From: Pseudolabrys sp.
GTDB taxonomy: Bacteria > Pseudomonadota > Alphaproteobacteria > Rhizobiales > Xanthobacteraceae
DNA length: 64,000 nucleotides
Direction of reading: 5' to 3'
Assembly: GCA_030655215.1 (NCBI GenBank)
Contig: JAURVZ010000086.1
Location: forward strand, 62,001 to 126,000
Shown: positions 17,004 to 26,912 of the stretch, one piece after another
How positions within the stretch are numbered: position 1 is the first letter of the stretch
Layout of the letters: each line of letters starts with the position of its first letter
Notes under the pieces: generated by a model
The model's input: the letters and a program-made list of their open reading frames with translations, nothing else
Databases searched by the model: none
Told to the model about the DNA's origin: nothing
Position numbers and translations under genes: made by a program

Positions 17004-17936
17004 CTATTCCTTCACCGCGCCGGTCATGGCCGAGACATAGTGCTCGACGAAGAAGGCGTAGAGGATAACCAGCGGCAGCGAGCCGATCATCGCGCCGGCC
17101 ATCAGTGAACCCCAGCGATAAATATCGCCGTCGACCAGCGCCGTGACGATGGCGACCGGCACGGTTTTATACTGCGTTGATGAGATGAACGTCAGCGCGT
17201 AGATGAATTCGTTCCAGCACAAAGTGAAGCAGAAGATGAAGGCCGAGATCAGGCCGGGAATGGCCAGCGGCAGCACGATCTTGACCAGGATCTGCCAGCG
17301 GCTGGCGCCGTCGATCAGCGCGCATTCCTCAAGCTCGAAGGGAATCGTCTTGAAGTAGCCCATCAGCAGCCAGGTCGAGAACGGAATGAGGATCGTCGGA
17401 TAGGTCAGGATCAGCGCGAACGGCGTATCGAACAGGCCGTACTGGAACACGACCGTCGACAGCGGGATGAACAGGATCGACGGCGGCACGAGATACGCGA
17501 GGAAGATCGCGCCGCCGACCCATTGCGCGCCTTTGTAGCGCAGCCGGACGATGGCGTAAGCGGCGAGCACGCTGGCGAAGATCGACAGTGCCGTGGCGCA
17601 GGTCGCGATCAGCATCGTGTTCCAGAGCCAGACTGGATACTCGGTCTCGAACAGCAGCTTGGCGATGTGCTTGAGCGTCGGGTTCCAGGTCCAGAACGGG
17701 CTGTAGGTTTCGAAGTCGAGTAACTGCTCGTCCGGTTTGATCGATGTCAGCGCCATCCAGTAGAACGGGAACAGCAGCACGACCATGATGATGCCGAGCG
17801 GCAGATAGAGCGTGACCAGCCGGCGCGGCAGGCTTTCGAGATAGCTCATGCCTTCCGAGGCGTCATCCGCCGCGGCCGATGAGCCGTGCAATGTCGTTTT
17901 CGGATCGGCGACCTTGTTGGCGAGGAGATCAGTCAT
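17004..17936 (-). CDS. Carbohydrate ABC transporter permease, MalG/UgpE type
   Basis: A 310-residue permease with about six membrane segments and the coupling-loop sequence ELEECALIDGASRWQILVKI (EAA motif). It pairs with the UgpA/MalF-like permease encoded just upstream; the two genes overlap by 8 bases. ATG 17936, with AAGGTGG upstream, is preferred to an in-frame GTG 9 bases earlier. Its stop directly abuts the disrupted GlxA-type gene on the other strand. Confidence 0.93.
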   Translation of the reverse strand: MTDLLANKVADPKTTLHGSSAAADDASEGMSYLESLPRRLVTLYLPLGIIMVVLLFPFYWMALTSIKPDEQLLDFETYSPFWTWNPTLKHIAKLLFETEYPVWLWNTMLIATCATALSIFASVLAAYAIVRLRYKGAQWVGGAIFLAYLVPPSILFIPLSTVVFQYGLFDTPFALILTYPTILIPFSTWLLMGYFKTIPFELEECALIDGASRWQILVKIVLPLAIPGLISAFIFCFTLCWNEFIYALTFISSTQYKTVPVAIVTALVDGDIYRWGSLMAGAMIGSLPLVILYAFFVEHYVSAMTGAVKE

Positions 17937-18888
17937 TGTCGCCACCTTGCTGCCACTTGCGCCGTTGCAGTCCGAACCACGACACCATGATCGCAGCCAG
18001 GAGGAACGGGATCATCGCCGTCGAGATCGCCGCGCCTTCGCCGAGTGAACCAGCGATGATGGCGCGCTGGTAGGAGAGCGTCGCCATCAGATGCGTGGCG
18101 TTGACCGGACCGCCGCGCGTCATCACCCAGATGAGCTGGAAGTCAGTGAAGGTGAACAGCACCGAGAAGGTCATCACCACGGCGATGATCGGCGTCAGCA
18201 GCGGATAGGTGATGTAGCGGAAGCGCTGCCATGTCGTCGCGCCGTCAATGGTGGCGGCTTCATAGAGCGACGGCGACACGGTCTGCAATCCCGCGAGCAG
18301 CGTGATCGCGACGAAAGGAACGCCGCGCCAGATATTGGCGAAAATCACCGACCAGCGCGCGTTCCAGATGTCGCCGAGGAAGTCGATATTGGTCGAGATC
18401 AAGCCCGCCTTCTTCAGCGACCATGAAATGATCGAGAACTGCGGATCGAATATCCACCAGAAGGCAATGGCCGACAGCACGGTCGGCACGATGAACGGGA
18501 TCAGCACGACGGCACGCAGGATCGCCTTGAACGGCAGCCGCTCGTTCAGCAGCAGCGCCAGATACAGGCCGACGGCGAATTTAATGACGCTGGCGACGGT
18601 GGTGTAGAGAATGGTGTTGAAGACCGACAACAGGAACGTCGAGTCGTCCATCAGCCATTCGTAATTCTCCAGGCCGACGAATTCGCCGGTGCGGCCGATC
18701 TTGGCGTCGGTGAAGGACAGCCAGACGCCGAGGCCGAGCGGGTAGGCGAGAAATAGAATGAGGAACGCCGCCGCCGGCACCATGAACCAGACGCCGAGCC
18801 AGTTGCGATTGACCTTGAGCCGGTCCCACGCCGTCGGCTCCTGGATCGGCCTCTTGTCCAATCGCGATTTGAGAACGGCGTCGGTCAT
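17929..18888 (-). CDS. Carbohydrate ABC transporter permease, MalF/UgpA type
   Basis: A 319-residue permease. A cytoplasmic N-terminus of about 35 residues is followed by a first membrane segment (FMVPAAAFLILFLAYPLGLG) and five more. The coupling loop is SLYEAATIDGATTWQRFRYI. It is the second half of the heterodimeric channel with the product of 17004-17936. It lies 69 bases after the binding-protein gene on the same strand. Confidence 0.93.
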   Translation of the reverse strand: MTDAVLKSRLDKRPIQEPTAWDRLKVNRNWLGVWFMVPAAAFLILFLAYPLGLGVWLSFTDAKIGRTGEFVGLENYEWLMDDSTFLLSVFNTILYTTVASVIKFAVGLYLALLLNERLPFKAILRAVVLIPFIVPTVLSAIAFWWIFDPQFSIISWSLKKAGLISTNIDFLGDIWNARWSVIFANIWRGVPFVAITLLAGLQTVSPSLYEAATIDGATTWQRFRYITYPLLTPIIAVVMTFSVLFTFTDFQLIWVMTRGGPVNATHLMATLSYQRAIIAGSLGEGAAISTAMIPFLLAAIMVSWFGLQRRKWQQGGDND

Positions 18889-18957
18889 CAGGATGAAGCC
18901 TTGTATGGCCGGAAAGAGATGTCCCGGGCCCGCGAGGCGGACCCGGGACGATTGTCG

Positions 18958-20277
18958 CTAGCGATAGATGCGCTTGAGTTGCCGTTCGGCGACCGCGATC
19001 GCGCCCTTGGTGTCTTCGCGTCCCAGGCAGTAGTTCGCGAACATGTCGAGCACGACGAAGTCGGCAATGGCGGTTGCCGCCTTCTCACCGACCGATCCGA
19101 GACCACCGGCCGTGAGCGAGCGCTTGGCCGCTTCACGGTAAGGCAGGCGCTTCGGATCCGCCGTCCACACCGGGTTGGCATCGTAGGTGTTGAGGCAGTG
19201 CGTCAAGTAACCCTGCGCCGACTCGATCCACGGGTTGAAGTTCTCCGCCTCGAGCATGAACGCCATCAGCGCCTTGGTCGCTTGCGGGAACTTGGTGTAG
19301 GTCATGCCGAGGACCGGATACATCAGATGCAGTTCGGTCGGCTTGCCGACAGGACCCACCGGCCAGAACGAGTGGTTCATGTCTTCGGCGATGTCTTTCT
19401 TGGTCGCATCGCGTCCGGCGGCGACGTAGATCGAAATGCCGTTATCGGTCCACGAGATTTCATTGCCGAGGAAGGCCTTGTTGTTCGACGCGTCGTTCCA
19501 CGAGCCGACGCCGGGGATCATCGCTGCGGTCAGCTCCTTGGCGTATTCCAGCGCCTTCACGGTTTCCGGCGAGTTGATAACGACCTTGTCGCTCTTGTCG
19601 ACGACATTGCCGCCATGTGACCACAGCGCCCAGTGCACCCAGCCATTGCCGTCGCCCGAAGCGTGGCCAAGCGGGAAGCCGCCGGGCGTGCCCTGCGCCT
19701 TCATCGCCTTGGCATATTCAAGGAAAGCCGCGGTGGTGTCCGGGAATTTCGAGAAGCCGGCCTTGGTCGAGGCGGCGACGCGGTAGTTCAGCATGTTGCC
19801 CGAATAGCAGATCGGGATGCAGATCCACTTGTTACCGGCCTTGCCATATTGCTGCGCGCTCTGGACCCAGCCGCCGTATTTCTTCCCGAGGTAGTCGGCG
19901 ACGTCGGTGACGTCCATGCACTTCTGCGGGAAGAGATGTGGCAGCGAATACAGGCCCCAGAACAGGTCCGGGCCGGTGCCGGTGTTCGCGGCGACCGAGG
20001 CCTTCGGCTGCACGTCTTCATACGACTCGCGCGAGATGTCGACATTGACGCCGGTGGCCTTGGTGAAGGCGGCGATCATCTTGACGAAGGCGTCGTCTTC
20101 CGCCTGGACGAAATATTTCCAGCGCAGCATCGACAGCTTGGCGCCTTTTTCCGGCTTCCACGGCGCGGCCTGCGCCCAGGCCTTGGCCCAATCGAGCAAA
20201 GCCGGCCCGGTCAGTGCGCTGGCTGCACCGAACGCGGTGCCGCCTTTCACGAGCGCGCGGCGAGTAAAATCCGTCAT
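18958..20277 (-). CDS. Sugar ABC transporter substrate-binding protein (Tat-type signal)
   Basis: A 439-residue family 1 solute-binding protein (UgpB/MalE-like). The N-terminus has a twin-arginine-type signal: FTRRALVKGGTAFGAASALT, with cleavage probably near AKAWAQA. The mature protein shows the family fold pattern (MIAAFTKATGVNVDIS, then GTGPDLFWGLYSLPHLFP). It delivers ligand to the two permeases that follow. With the IlvD/Edd dehydratase and SDR upstream, an aldonic acid or sugar is the likely cargo. Confidence 0.93.
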   Translation of the reverse strand: MTDFTRRALVKGGTAFGAASALTGPALLDWAKAWAQAAPWKPEKGAKLSMLRWKYFVQAEDDAFVKMIAAFTKATGVNVDISRESYEDVQPKASVAANTGTGPDLFWGLYSLPHLFPQKCMDVTDVADYLGKKYGGWVQSAQQYGKAGNKWICIPICYSGNMLNYRVAASTKAGFSKFPDTTAAFLEYAKAMKAQGTPGGFPLGHASGDGNGWVHWALWSHGGNVVDKSDKVVINSPETVKALEYAKELTAAMIPGVGSWNDASNNKAFLGNEISWTDNGISIYVAAGRDATKKDIAEDMNHSFWPVGPVGKPTELHLMYPVLGMTYTKFPQATKALMAFMLEAENFNPWIESAQGYLTHCLNTYDANPVWTADPKRLPYREAAKRSLTAGGLGSVGEKAATAIADFVVLDMFANYCLGREDTKGAIAVAERQLKRIYR

Positions 20278-20317
20278 CGTCGTCTCCTCCCTGGTGGTCT
20301 TCGTTTTGGTTTTGGTT

Positions 20318-21385
20318 TTAGGAATTCAGGCGATTGCCTGTCGCAGCGTCGAACAGATGAACGAGCTTCGGGTCGGGCTTGAGCTTGATCTTCTCGCCCG
20401 GCTGAAATTGATGGCGTTCGCGGAACACGGCGACGACTTCCTCACCGCCGAGCTTGGCGAAGACTTGCGTTTCCGAGCCTGTCGGCTCGATCACCACGAT
20501 CTCCGCCTCAGTGCCGTCATCGGCGAGGGTAAAGTGCTCAGGGCGAATACCATAGACCGCGGCCTGGCCATTGGCGCTGGCCGGCGCATTGCCGATCGGC
20601 AATTGCACGCCGTTCGGGCCTTCAAACACGGCGCTGCCATTGACGCGCACCGTGCCTTGCAGAAAGTTCATCGACGGTGAGCCGATGAAGCCGGCAACAA
20701 ACTGGTTGGCCGGCTTGTCGTAGAGTTCAAGCGGCGTGCCGATCTGCTCGACAATGCCGTCATGCATGACGACGATCTTGTCGGCCATTGTACTGGCTTC
20801 GATCTGGTCATGCGTGACGTAGACCGTGGTGGTCTTCAGCCGTTGATGCAACTCCTTGATCTCCGTGCGCATCTGCACGCGCAATTTGGCGTCGAGATTG
20901 GACAAAGGTTCGTCGAACAGGAACACCTGTGGATCGCGCACAATGGCGCGGCCCATCGCTACGCGCTGCCGCTGCCCACCGGAAAGCTGGCGCGGATAGC
21001 GCTCAAGATAAGGACCGAGGTCGAGAATATCGGCGGCGCGGCGCACGCGCGTGTCGATCTCTTCCTTCGGCGCGCCACGCAACTTCATCGAGAACGCCAT
21101 GTTGGCGTGCACGGTCATGTGCGGATAAAGCGCGTAGTTCTGGAACACCATAGCGATGTCGCGCTCTTTCGGCGGTAGGTTGTTCACCACCCGGTCGCCG
21201 ATTGAAATCTGCCCGCCGGTGATGTTTTCCAGCCCGGCGATCATGCGCAAAAGCGTCGACTTGCCGCAGCCCGACGGGCCGACCAGCACGACAAATTCGC
21301 CATCTGTTATAGAAATATCGACGCCGTGAATGACGGCGGTGGCGCCATAGGATTTGCGCACGTCGCGAATAGCGACAGAAGCCAT
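20318..21385 (-). CDS. Sugar ABC transporter ATPase, MalK/UgpC type
   Basis: A 355-residue ATPase with Walker A (GPSGCGKST), signature ([19 protein letters not shown]), Walker B ([16 protein letters not shown]) and a C-terminal OB-fold regulatory domain (about residues 235-355, with YGIRPEHF). That C-terminal extension is diagnostic of the MalK/UgpC branch. It is first in the transporter gene order (ATPase, binding protein, two permeases). An upstream gap of 262 bases carries a palindromic element. Confidence 0.95.
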   Translation of the reverse strand: MASVAIRDVRKSYGATAVIHGVDISITDGEFVVLVGPSGCGKSTLLRMIAGLENITGGQISIGDRVVNNLPPKERDIAMVFQNYALYPHMTVHANMAFSMKLRGAPKEEIDTRVRRAADILDLGPYLERYPRQLSGGQRQRVAMGRAIVRDPQVFLFDEPLSNLDAKLRVQMRTEIKELHQRLKTTTVYVTHDQIEASTMADKIVVMHDGIVEQIGTPLELYDKPANQFVAGFIGSPSMNFLQGTVRVNGSAVFEGPNGVQLPIGNAPASANGQAAVYGIRPEHFTLADDGTEAEIVVIEPTGSETQVFAKLGGEEVVAVFRERHQFQPGEKIKLKPDPKLVHLFDAATGNRLNS

Positions 21386-21647
21386 ACATCATCCTCCCCA
21401 TCACGCCCTTTTGGAGCGCCGCCACGCGGGGGATTTTTCCCTCTCGCGCGTCTCATCGTCATTCGCTGTAACAAACTCAGAAAACAGCCGAATTCCAAAT
21501 CATTCGATCATACGAAACCGGATCAAGCAAGTGTGTGTGCAAACGACTTGTCGGCGGGCGCCCCACGCGCCCACTCCGTCACCTGAGGCGCGAAGCCATA
21601 GCGCCGTGACGCGCTATGGCGAGCCTCGAAGGGCGACGGCCCACCGC
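21386..21647. other. Gap with GC palindrome upstream of the sugar transporter genes
   Basis: 262 bases without a gene. Bases 21595-21604 and 21611-21620 form a perfect 10-bp inverted repeat (GCCATAGCGC / GCGCTATGGC, 6-base loop). The stretch at about 21617-21641 is nearly the same as part of the long palindrome at 61401-61530, so this is a partial copy of that repeat family. The A/T-rich section at 21470-21545 is the likely promoter region for the minus-strand transporter genes. Confidence 0.55.
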
Positions 21648-22403
21648 TTAAGTCGTCATGCCGCCGTCGATCTGCAGCGTCTGGCCGGTGAAGTAGCTGG
21701 AGTCGTCAGAAGCCAGCCACACCGCGCCGGCGGCGATTTCTTCCGGCGTGCCGAGACGGCCAATCGGCTGACGGTCGATGAAGTCCTTGCGGACTTCCTT
21801 TTCCGACTTCGAGAACTTCTTGGCGTTGGCTTCGATGCGCTCATTGAGCGACGGCGACTGGATGGTGCCGGGGCAGATCGCATTGACGCGGATGCCCTTG
21901 CGGACGAAGTCTGCCGCCATCGCCTTGGTCAGGCCGATCACTGCCGCCTTGGTCGTGCCATAGACATAACGGTTCGGCAGGCCGCGCACCGACGATGCGA
22001 CCGAGGCGATGTTGATGATCGAGCCGCCCTTCTTCAGCATGGATGGCACAAAGGCGCGCAAGGTGCGGTGCATCGACTTGACGTTGAGGTCAAAGGAGAA
22101 ATCCCAATCCTCTTCCGAGCACTCCAGCACGCTGCCCTGATGCACATAGCCGGCGCAATTGGCGATGATGTCCGGTGCACCGAATTTCTTGATGACGTCC
22201 TTGGCCAGCGCTTCGACCTTGGCGGTGTCGCGCACATCGAGCGCGAAAGTGGTGGCCTTCTTCAGGCCCTTCAGTTTCTTGCCGTCGAGATCGGTGGCGA
22301 TAACGGTGGCGCCTTCCTCGATGAATGCTTCGGCAATGGCGCGGCCGATGCCTTGACCCGCCGCGGTGACGAACGCGACTTTGCCCTTTAAACGCTTGCT
22401 CAC
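21648..22403 (-). CDS. SDR-family oxidoreductase, classical (sugar-acid or 3-hydroxybutyrate dehydrogenase-like)
   Basis: A 251-residue classical SDR with an intact site: TAAGQGIG cofactor motif, the NCAG variant of NNAG, catalytic serine in INIASVASS and YGTTK as YxxxK. The overall pattern resembles DHRS6/type-2 3-hydroxybutyrate dehydrogenases and 2-keto-3-deoxy-L-fuconate dehydrogenase. It lies 37 bases downstream of the IlvD/Edd dehydratase gene on the same strand, so oxidation or reduction of a sugar acid is the likely role. It contrasts with the two SDRs in this window that lack catalytic residues. Confidence 0.9.
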   Translation of the reverse strand: MSKRLKGKVAFVTAAGQGIGRAIAEAFIEEGATVIATDLDGKKLKGLKKATTFALDVRDTAKVEALAKDVIKKFGAPDIIANCAGYVHQGSVLECSEEDWDFSFDLNVKSMHRTLRAFVPSMLKKGGSIINIASVASSVRGLPNRYVYGTTKAAVIGLTKAMAADFVRKGIRVNAICPGTIQSPSLNERIEANAKKFSKSEKEVRKDFIDRQPIGRLGTPEEIAAGAVWLASDDSSYFTGQTLQIDGGMTT

Positions 22404-22440
22404 AATAGAACCTCTTCAGTGATGTGTTGTTGAGTGCAAT

Positions 22441-24252
22441 CTAGTGATTATCGCGCGGTATCGATTTCTGCGCGACGCGCTGATATTTGACCGCCGGCTT
22501 GAGCACCATGCCGTCGGACAGCTGATCGACCATGCCGCGCTGGATTTCCTGCCATGGCGTCTGGCTCGCCGGCATCGGGAAGCCGCCTTGCTTCTCTAGC
22601 GTGGCTTTGCGCGTGGCGAACTCGGCTTTGGAGATCAGGATGTCGGCCGTGCCCTTCTTCAAGTCGATGCGGACGCGGTCGCCGCTCTTGAGAATGGCGA
22701 GCCCGCCGCCGGCCGCCGCTTCAGGCGAGGCATTGAGGATCGATGGCGAAGCGGACGTGCCGGACTGACGGCCATCGCCGATGCACGGCAGCGACAGAAT
22801 GCCTTTGCGGATCAGGTAATCCGGCGGCTGCATGTTCACCACTTCAGCGGCGCCGGGATAACCGATCGGGCCGGTGCCGCGGATGAACAGCATCGTGTTC
22901 TCGTCGATCTTCAGCTTCGGATCGTCGATGCGGTGGTGATAATCCTCCGGTCCCTCGAAAACAACAGCCTTGCCCTCGAAGGCATCCGGGTCTTTCGGGT
23001 TCGACAAATAGCGGTTGCGGAATTCGTCGGAGATGACCGAGAGCTTCATGATCGCCGAGTCGAACAGATTGCCTTGCAGCACTTTGAAACCGGCATTCTG
23101 CATCATCGGCTTCTTGTACGGCTTGATGACGTCTTCGTTCGTAACCTTGGCGCGCTTGACGTTTTCGCCCATCGTCTTGCCGTTGATCGTCATCGCGTCG
23201 GCATGGATGCGCTTGGCCTTCAGCAACTCATTCATCACCGCGGGCAGGCCGCCGGCGCGGTAGTATTCCTCGCCGAGATAGAAGCCGGCCGGTTGCATGT
23301 TGACGAGCAGCGGCACGTCGAGGCCGTGCTTTTCCCAGTCATTGATGTCGAGCTTGACGCCGATGTGCCGGGCAATGGCATTGATGTGGATCGGCGCATT
23401 GGTCGAACCGCCGATCGCCGAGTTGGCGACGATGGTGTTCTCGAACGCCTTGCGGGTGAGAATGTCCGACGGCTTGAGGTCTTCATGCACGATCTCGACC
23501 GCACGCACGCCGGTCTCGTAAGCAATCTGGCCGCGCTCGCGGTACGGCGCGGGGATCGCTGCGCAGCCCGGCAACGACATGCCGAGCGCTTCGGCCAAGG
23601 CGTTCATGGTGGAGGCCGTGCCCATCGTGTTGCAATGGCCGATCGATGGCGCCGAGTCGGCAACGCGGTCAATGAATTCCTTGTAGGTGATCTTGCCGGC
23701 GGCGTGCTCCTCGCGCGCCTCCCACACCACCATACCGGAGCCGACGCGCTTGTCGCCGCGCCAGCCATTGAGCATCGGCCCGCCGGACAGGACGATGGCC
23801 GGAATGTTCACGGTTGCTGCCGCCATGATGCAGGCAGGCGTTGTCTTGTCGCAGCCGGTCATCAGCACGACGCCGTCGAGCGGATAACCGAACAGCAATT
23901 CGACCAGACCGAGATAAGCGAGGTTGCGGTCGAGCGCGGCGCCCGGGCGCTTGCCGGTTTCCTGGATCGGATGGACCGGGAATTCGAAGGCAATGCCGCC
24001 GGCGGCGCGGATACCGGCGCGGACGCGGTCAGCCAGTTCGATGTGGTGGCGGTTGCAGGGCGACAGGTCGCTGCCGGTTTGCGCGATGCCGATGATCGGG
24101 CGGCCGGCGGTCAATTCGGCGCGGGTCAGGCCCCAATTTAGATAGCGCTCGAGATAGAGCGCGGTCATGCCGGGATTTTCGGGATTGTCGAACCAGAGCT
24201 GCGAGCGGAGTTGTCGGCCCTTCGGGTGCTTCTCGGATCCCGGCTTCTTCAT
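22441..24252 (-). CDS. IlvD/Edd-family dehydratase (aldonate dehydratase, L-arabonate-like)
   Basis: A 603-residue Fe-S dehydratase. The cluster-ligand cysteines are in [21 protein letters not shown] and [13 protein letters not shown]. The N-terminus [20 protein letters not shown] is characteristic of the sugar-acid branch (L-arabonate, D-xylonate and similar) rather than of the branched-chain amino acid enzyme. It converts an aldonate to a 2-keto-3-deoxy acid. ATG 24252 with GGGAGAG upstream is preferred to an earlier in-frame start. The SDR and sugar transporter genes follow on the same strand, which supports a catabolic role. Confidence 0.92.
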   Translation of the reverse strand: MKKPGSEKHPKGRQLRSQLWFDNPENPGMTALYLERYLNWGLTRAELTAGRPIIGIAQTGSDLSPCNRHHIELADRVRAGIRAAGGIAFEFPVHPIQETGKRPGAALDRNLAYLGLVELLFGYPLDGVVLMTGCDKTTPACIMAAATVNIPAIVLSGGPMLNGWRGDKRVGSGMVVWEAREEHAAGKITYKEFIDRVADSAPSIGHCNTMGTASTMNALAEALGMSLPGCAAIPAPYRERGQIAYETGVRAVEIVHEDLKPSDILTRKAFENTIVANSAIGGSTNAPIHINAIARHIGVKLDINDWEKHGLDVPLLVNMQPAGFYLGEEYYRAGGLPAVMNELLKAKRIHADAMTINGKTMGENVKRAKVTNEDVIKPYKKPMMQNAGFKVLQGNLFDSAIMKLSVISDEFRNRYLSNPKDPDAFEGKAVVFEGPEDYHHRIDDPKLKIDENTMLFIRGTGPIGYPGAAEVVNMQPPDYLIRKGILSLPCIGDGRQSGTSASPSILNASPEAAAGGGLAILKSGDRVRIDLKKGTADILISKAEFATRKATLEKQGGFPMPASQTPWQEIQRGMVDQLSDGMVLKPAVKYQRVAQKSIPRDNH

Positions 24253-24342
24253 CACGGTCTCTCCCTGCGCTTTTCTTATCAACGGCCTTGTTGAGACCTT
24301 TTACAAGTTGACCGCAATTCTCGGTTGGCGGCAACGGGAACA

Positions 24343-24361
24343 TTTGTGTGCATGCAGCAAA
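24343..24361. promoter_or_regulatory. Possible operator upstream of atzF
   Basis: An imperfect dyad with TTTG and CAAA ends around a perfect 8-bp palindrome TGCATGCA (24349-24356), 42 bases before the atzF start. It lies in a gap shared with the divergent IlvD/Edd gene. The TTTGTG end resembles the palindrome at 61670-61681. No regulator is assigned. Confidence 0.3.
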
Positions 24362-24402
24362 AGCCCTAGGATGCTGCAGTGCGGCGTGACCGCTAACTCA
24401 TT

Positions 24403-26217
24403 GTGTCAGCAGGCGTCGTGACTGAAACTGTCCTCGAAATTGTCGCTGCCCACCGGTCTGGAACGGCGACGCCCGCCGAGACCATGGCGCGGACCTATGC
24501 CCGCATCCGCGCCCATAATGACCCGGCCATTTTCATCTCGCTGCGTGACGAGGCGGATGCCGTGGCCGAGGCGAGGGCGCTGGAAGCCAAGGGCGACACC
24601 AATCTTCCACTTTATGGCGTGCCGGTCGCGGTCAAGGACAACATCGACGTCGCCGGCCTGCCGACCACGGCGGCGTGCCCGGCTTTCAGCTTCATGCCGC
24701 TTCATGACGCGACGGCAGTTTCCCGGCTGCGCGCCGCCGGTGCGATTATTATTGGCAAGACCAATCTCGACCAGTTCGCCACCGGCCTTGTCGGCGTGCG
24801 TTCGCCCTATGGCGTGCCGCGCAACACGTTCGACGCCGAGCTGATCCCCGGTGGCTCCAGTTCCGGTTCGTCGGTCGCTGTTGCTGCCGGCCTGGTGCCT
24901 TTGGCGCTCGGCACCGACACTGCCGGCTCCGGCCGCGTGCCGGCCGGTTTCAACAATATCGTTGGGCTCAAACCCAGCCTGGGCCTGATTTCGACGCATG
25001 GCCTGCTGCCGGCCTGCCGCACGCTCGATTGCATCTCGATCTTTGCGCTGACCGTCGATGATGCCTGGGCCGCGCTTGCCGCCGTCGCCGGGCCCGACGC
25101 CGCCGACAGTTACTCGCGCAACCGGCCGACGGGCACGCCCGGCGCCATGCCGCAGCGCGTCAGGCTCGGCACGCCGCTGCCCGGGCAGGCTCTGTTCTTC
25201 GGCGATAAGGACTATGAGGCCGGTTACCAGGCGGCACTGGCAAAGCTGGCCAAGCTCGGCTGCGAGATCGTCGAGATCGACATCGAGCCGTTCTATGAAA
25301 CCGCCCGTCTTCTCTACGAAGGTCCGTGGGTGGCCGAGCGCGCCATTGTTGCGCAAAATCTGCTCGCGTCCGATCCCGACGCCATTTTCCCGGTGACACG
25401 CGAAATCACCATTGGAGGCCTGCGCCCGACGGCGATGGATGCCTTCTCGGCCTTCTACAAGCTGGAACGGCTACGCCGCGTGTCCGATGGTGTTTTCGCC
25501 CATCAAGTCGATGCGCTGGTGCTGCCAACCGCGCCGACTACCTACACGGTCAAGCAATTGCAGGCCGATCCGATCCAGCTCAACAGCCGGCTCGGCACCT
25601 ATACCAACTTCGTCAACCTGCTCGATCTGTGCGGCTTGGCCGTGCCGGCCTCGCTAACCAGCAAAGGCCTGCCGTTCGGCATTACTCTATTGGCGCCCGG
25701 CGGACAGGATGCGCGGCTCGCCGAGATCGGCCGCATCTTTCATGCTGACACGCAATTGCCGATGGGCGCATTAAATGTGCCGCAGCCGGCGCTTGCTACC
25801 GTGCCGAATGCAGCGGGCGTTGATGAGATTTCCATTGCGGTGGTCGGTGCACATCTGTCCGGCCTGCCGCTCAATGGCGATTTGCGTTCGCTCGGTGGGC
25901 GCTTGCTCGAAGCGACGAAGACCGCGCCGGACTACACATTCTACGCGCTCAACGGCACGGTGCCGCCGAAGCCCGGCCTGCTGCGTGTCGAAAGCGGCAA
26001 GGGAAGTGCCATCGACGTTGAAGTCTGGGCCTTGCCGAAGACCGCGTTCGGCGCCTTTATCGATACGGTTGGTGCGCCGTTATCAATCGGCACTGTCATT
26101 CTCGCCGATGGCCGTGGCGTCAAAGGCTTCCTGATGGAAGCGGCGGCAGCGTCAGATGCGAAAGACATTTCCAGCCTCGGCGGCTGGCGTGCCTATCTGG
26201 CGCAAGCAAAAGCCTAA
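24403..26217 (+). CDS. atzF: Allophanate hydrolase
   Basis: A 604-residue enzyme that hydrolyses allophanate to ammonia and CO2. The N-terminal amidase domain (about residues 1-460) has VAVKDNIDVAGLP (catalytic Lys), GGSSSGSSVAVAAG and GTDTAGSGRVPAGFNN (nucleophile Ser). The C-terminal domain (about 475-600) has LSGLPLNGDLRSLGGRLL and GFLMEA, typical of AtzF/DUR1 and absent from plain amidases. GTG 24403 is listed; GTG 24418 with AGCAGG upstream is an equal alternative. No biuret hydrolase or urea carboxylase gene is in the window. The last four bases overlap the end of the convergent GntR gene. Confidence 0.93.
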   Translation: MSAGVVTETVLEIVAAHRSGTATPAETMARTYARIRAHNDPAIFISLRDEADAVAEARALEAKGDTNLPLYGVPVAVKDNIDVAGLPTTAACPAFSFMPLHDATAVSRLRAAGAIIIGKTNLDQFATGLVGVRSPYGVPRNTFDAELIPGGSSSGSSVAVAAGLVPLALGTDTAGSGRVPAGFNNIVGLKPSLGLISTHGLLPACRTLDCISIFALTVDDAWAALAAVAGPDAADSYSRNRPTGTPGAMPQRVRLGTPLPGQALFFGDKDYEAGYQAALAKLAKLGCEIVEIDIEPFYETARLLYEGPWVAERAIVAQNLLASDPDAIFPVTREITIGGLRPTAMDAFSAFYKLERLRRVSDGVFAHQVDALVLPTAPTTYTVKQLQADPIQLNSRLGTYTNFVNLLDLCGLAVPASLTSKGLPFGITLLAPGGQDARLAEIGRIFHADTQLPMGALNVPQPALATVPNAAGVDEISIAVVGAHLSGLPLNGDLRSLGGRLLEATKTAPDYTFYALNGTVPPKPGLLRVESGKGSAIDVEVWALPKTAFGAFIDTVGAPLSIGTVILADGRGVKGFLMEAAAASDAKDISSLGGWRAYLAQAKA

Positions 26218-26894
26218 ATCGTCTCCGTATAATGCTCGTACTCTTCGCGCACGGTCGCGATATGCGCGACCATTGCCGCGGCAGCCACACTGCGTTCGCC
26301 GCGCAAGATCGACTGAACAACCCGATCATGCTCGACATGCGATTTCGCCAGACGGCCGAGATTGCGAAACTGCGCACGTCGGAACGGCTGCACGCGCGAG
26401 CGTGTCGCCAATGTTAAATCGGCGAGATAGGCATTATGCGCGCCGTCATAAATGGCGTTGTGAAACGCCTCATTGACCTCATGATATTCCTGCGGATCGC
26501 CGCTCTGGATCAGCACACGCAATTTCTCATGAATGTCTTCCAGCGCCTGCCGCTCAATCAAGGTCATGCGTTCGGCGGCAAAGCCGGCGCATAAAGCCTC
26601 AAGCTCGGCCATCGCCTCGAACATGCCGGCGAGCTGGCTGGCATCGGGCCGCGCCACAACAGCGGCGCGATGCGGTCGCACTTCGACCAATCCGCTCGCT
26701 GCCAGCGAACGGATCGCCTCGCGCACCGGCGTACGCGACACGCTGAAGCGGTTGGCGATGCTCGTCTCATCGAGCGGCGCGCCTGGCGCATAAACACCGC
26801 GCACGATCTCGTCGGCGAGTTGCAGCCGCAATTCTTCCGACCGCGTTTTGCGCGGCCACGACACTTCTTGCGCATCCGCGCCCGTCAAAGTCAT
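26214..26894 (-). CDS. GntR-family regulator with FCD domain
   Basis: A 226-residue regulator. The winged helix lies at about residues 18-82 (SVSRTPVREAIRSLAASGLV is the recognition region). The FCD effector domain follows, with metal/ligand residues in YHEVNEAFHNAIYDGAHNAY. Regulators of this type usually repress uptake or catabolic genes and are released by a carboxylate ligand. It is the last gene of the minus-strand peptide-transporter operon, 18 bases after the ATPase gene. A GTATAC-centred site at 32443-32456, ahead of the operon, is a candidate target. Confidence 0.93.
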   Translation of the reverse strand: MTLTGADAQEVSWPRKTRSEELRLQLADEIVRGVYAPGAPLDETSIANRFSVSRTPVREAIRSLAASGLVEVRPHRAAVVARPDASQLAGMFEAMAELEALCAGFAAERMTLIERQALEDIHEKLRVLIQSGDPQEYHEVNEAFHNAIYDGAHNAYLADLTLATRSRVQPFRRAQFRNLGRLAKSHVEHDRVVQSILRGERSVAAAAMVAHIATVREEYEHYTETI

Positions 26895-26912
26895 CCGGCG
26901 TCTTCTCGTCTC

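Noticed and set aside
22933-24141. A 402-residue plus-strand open frame
   Set aside because: It is antisense to the IlvD/Edd dehydratase and is a product of GC-rich codon bias.
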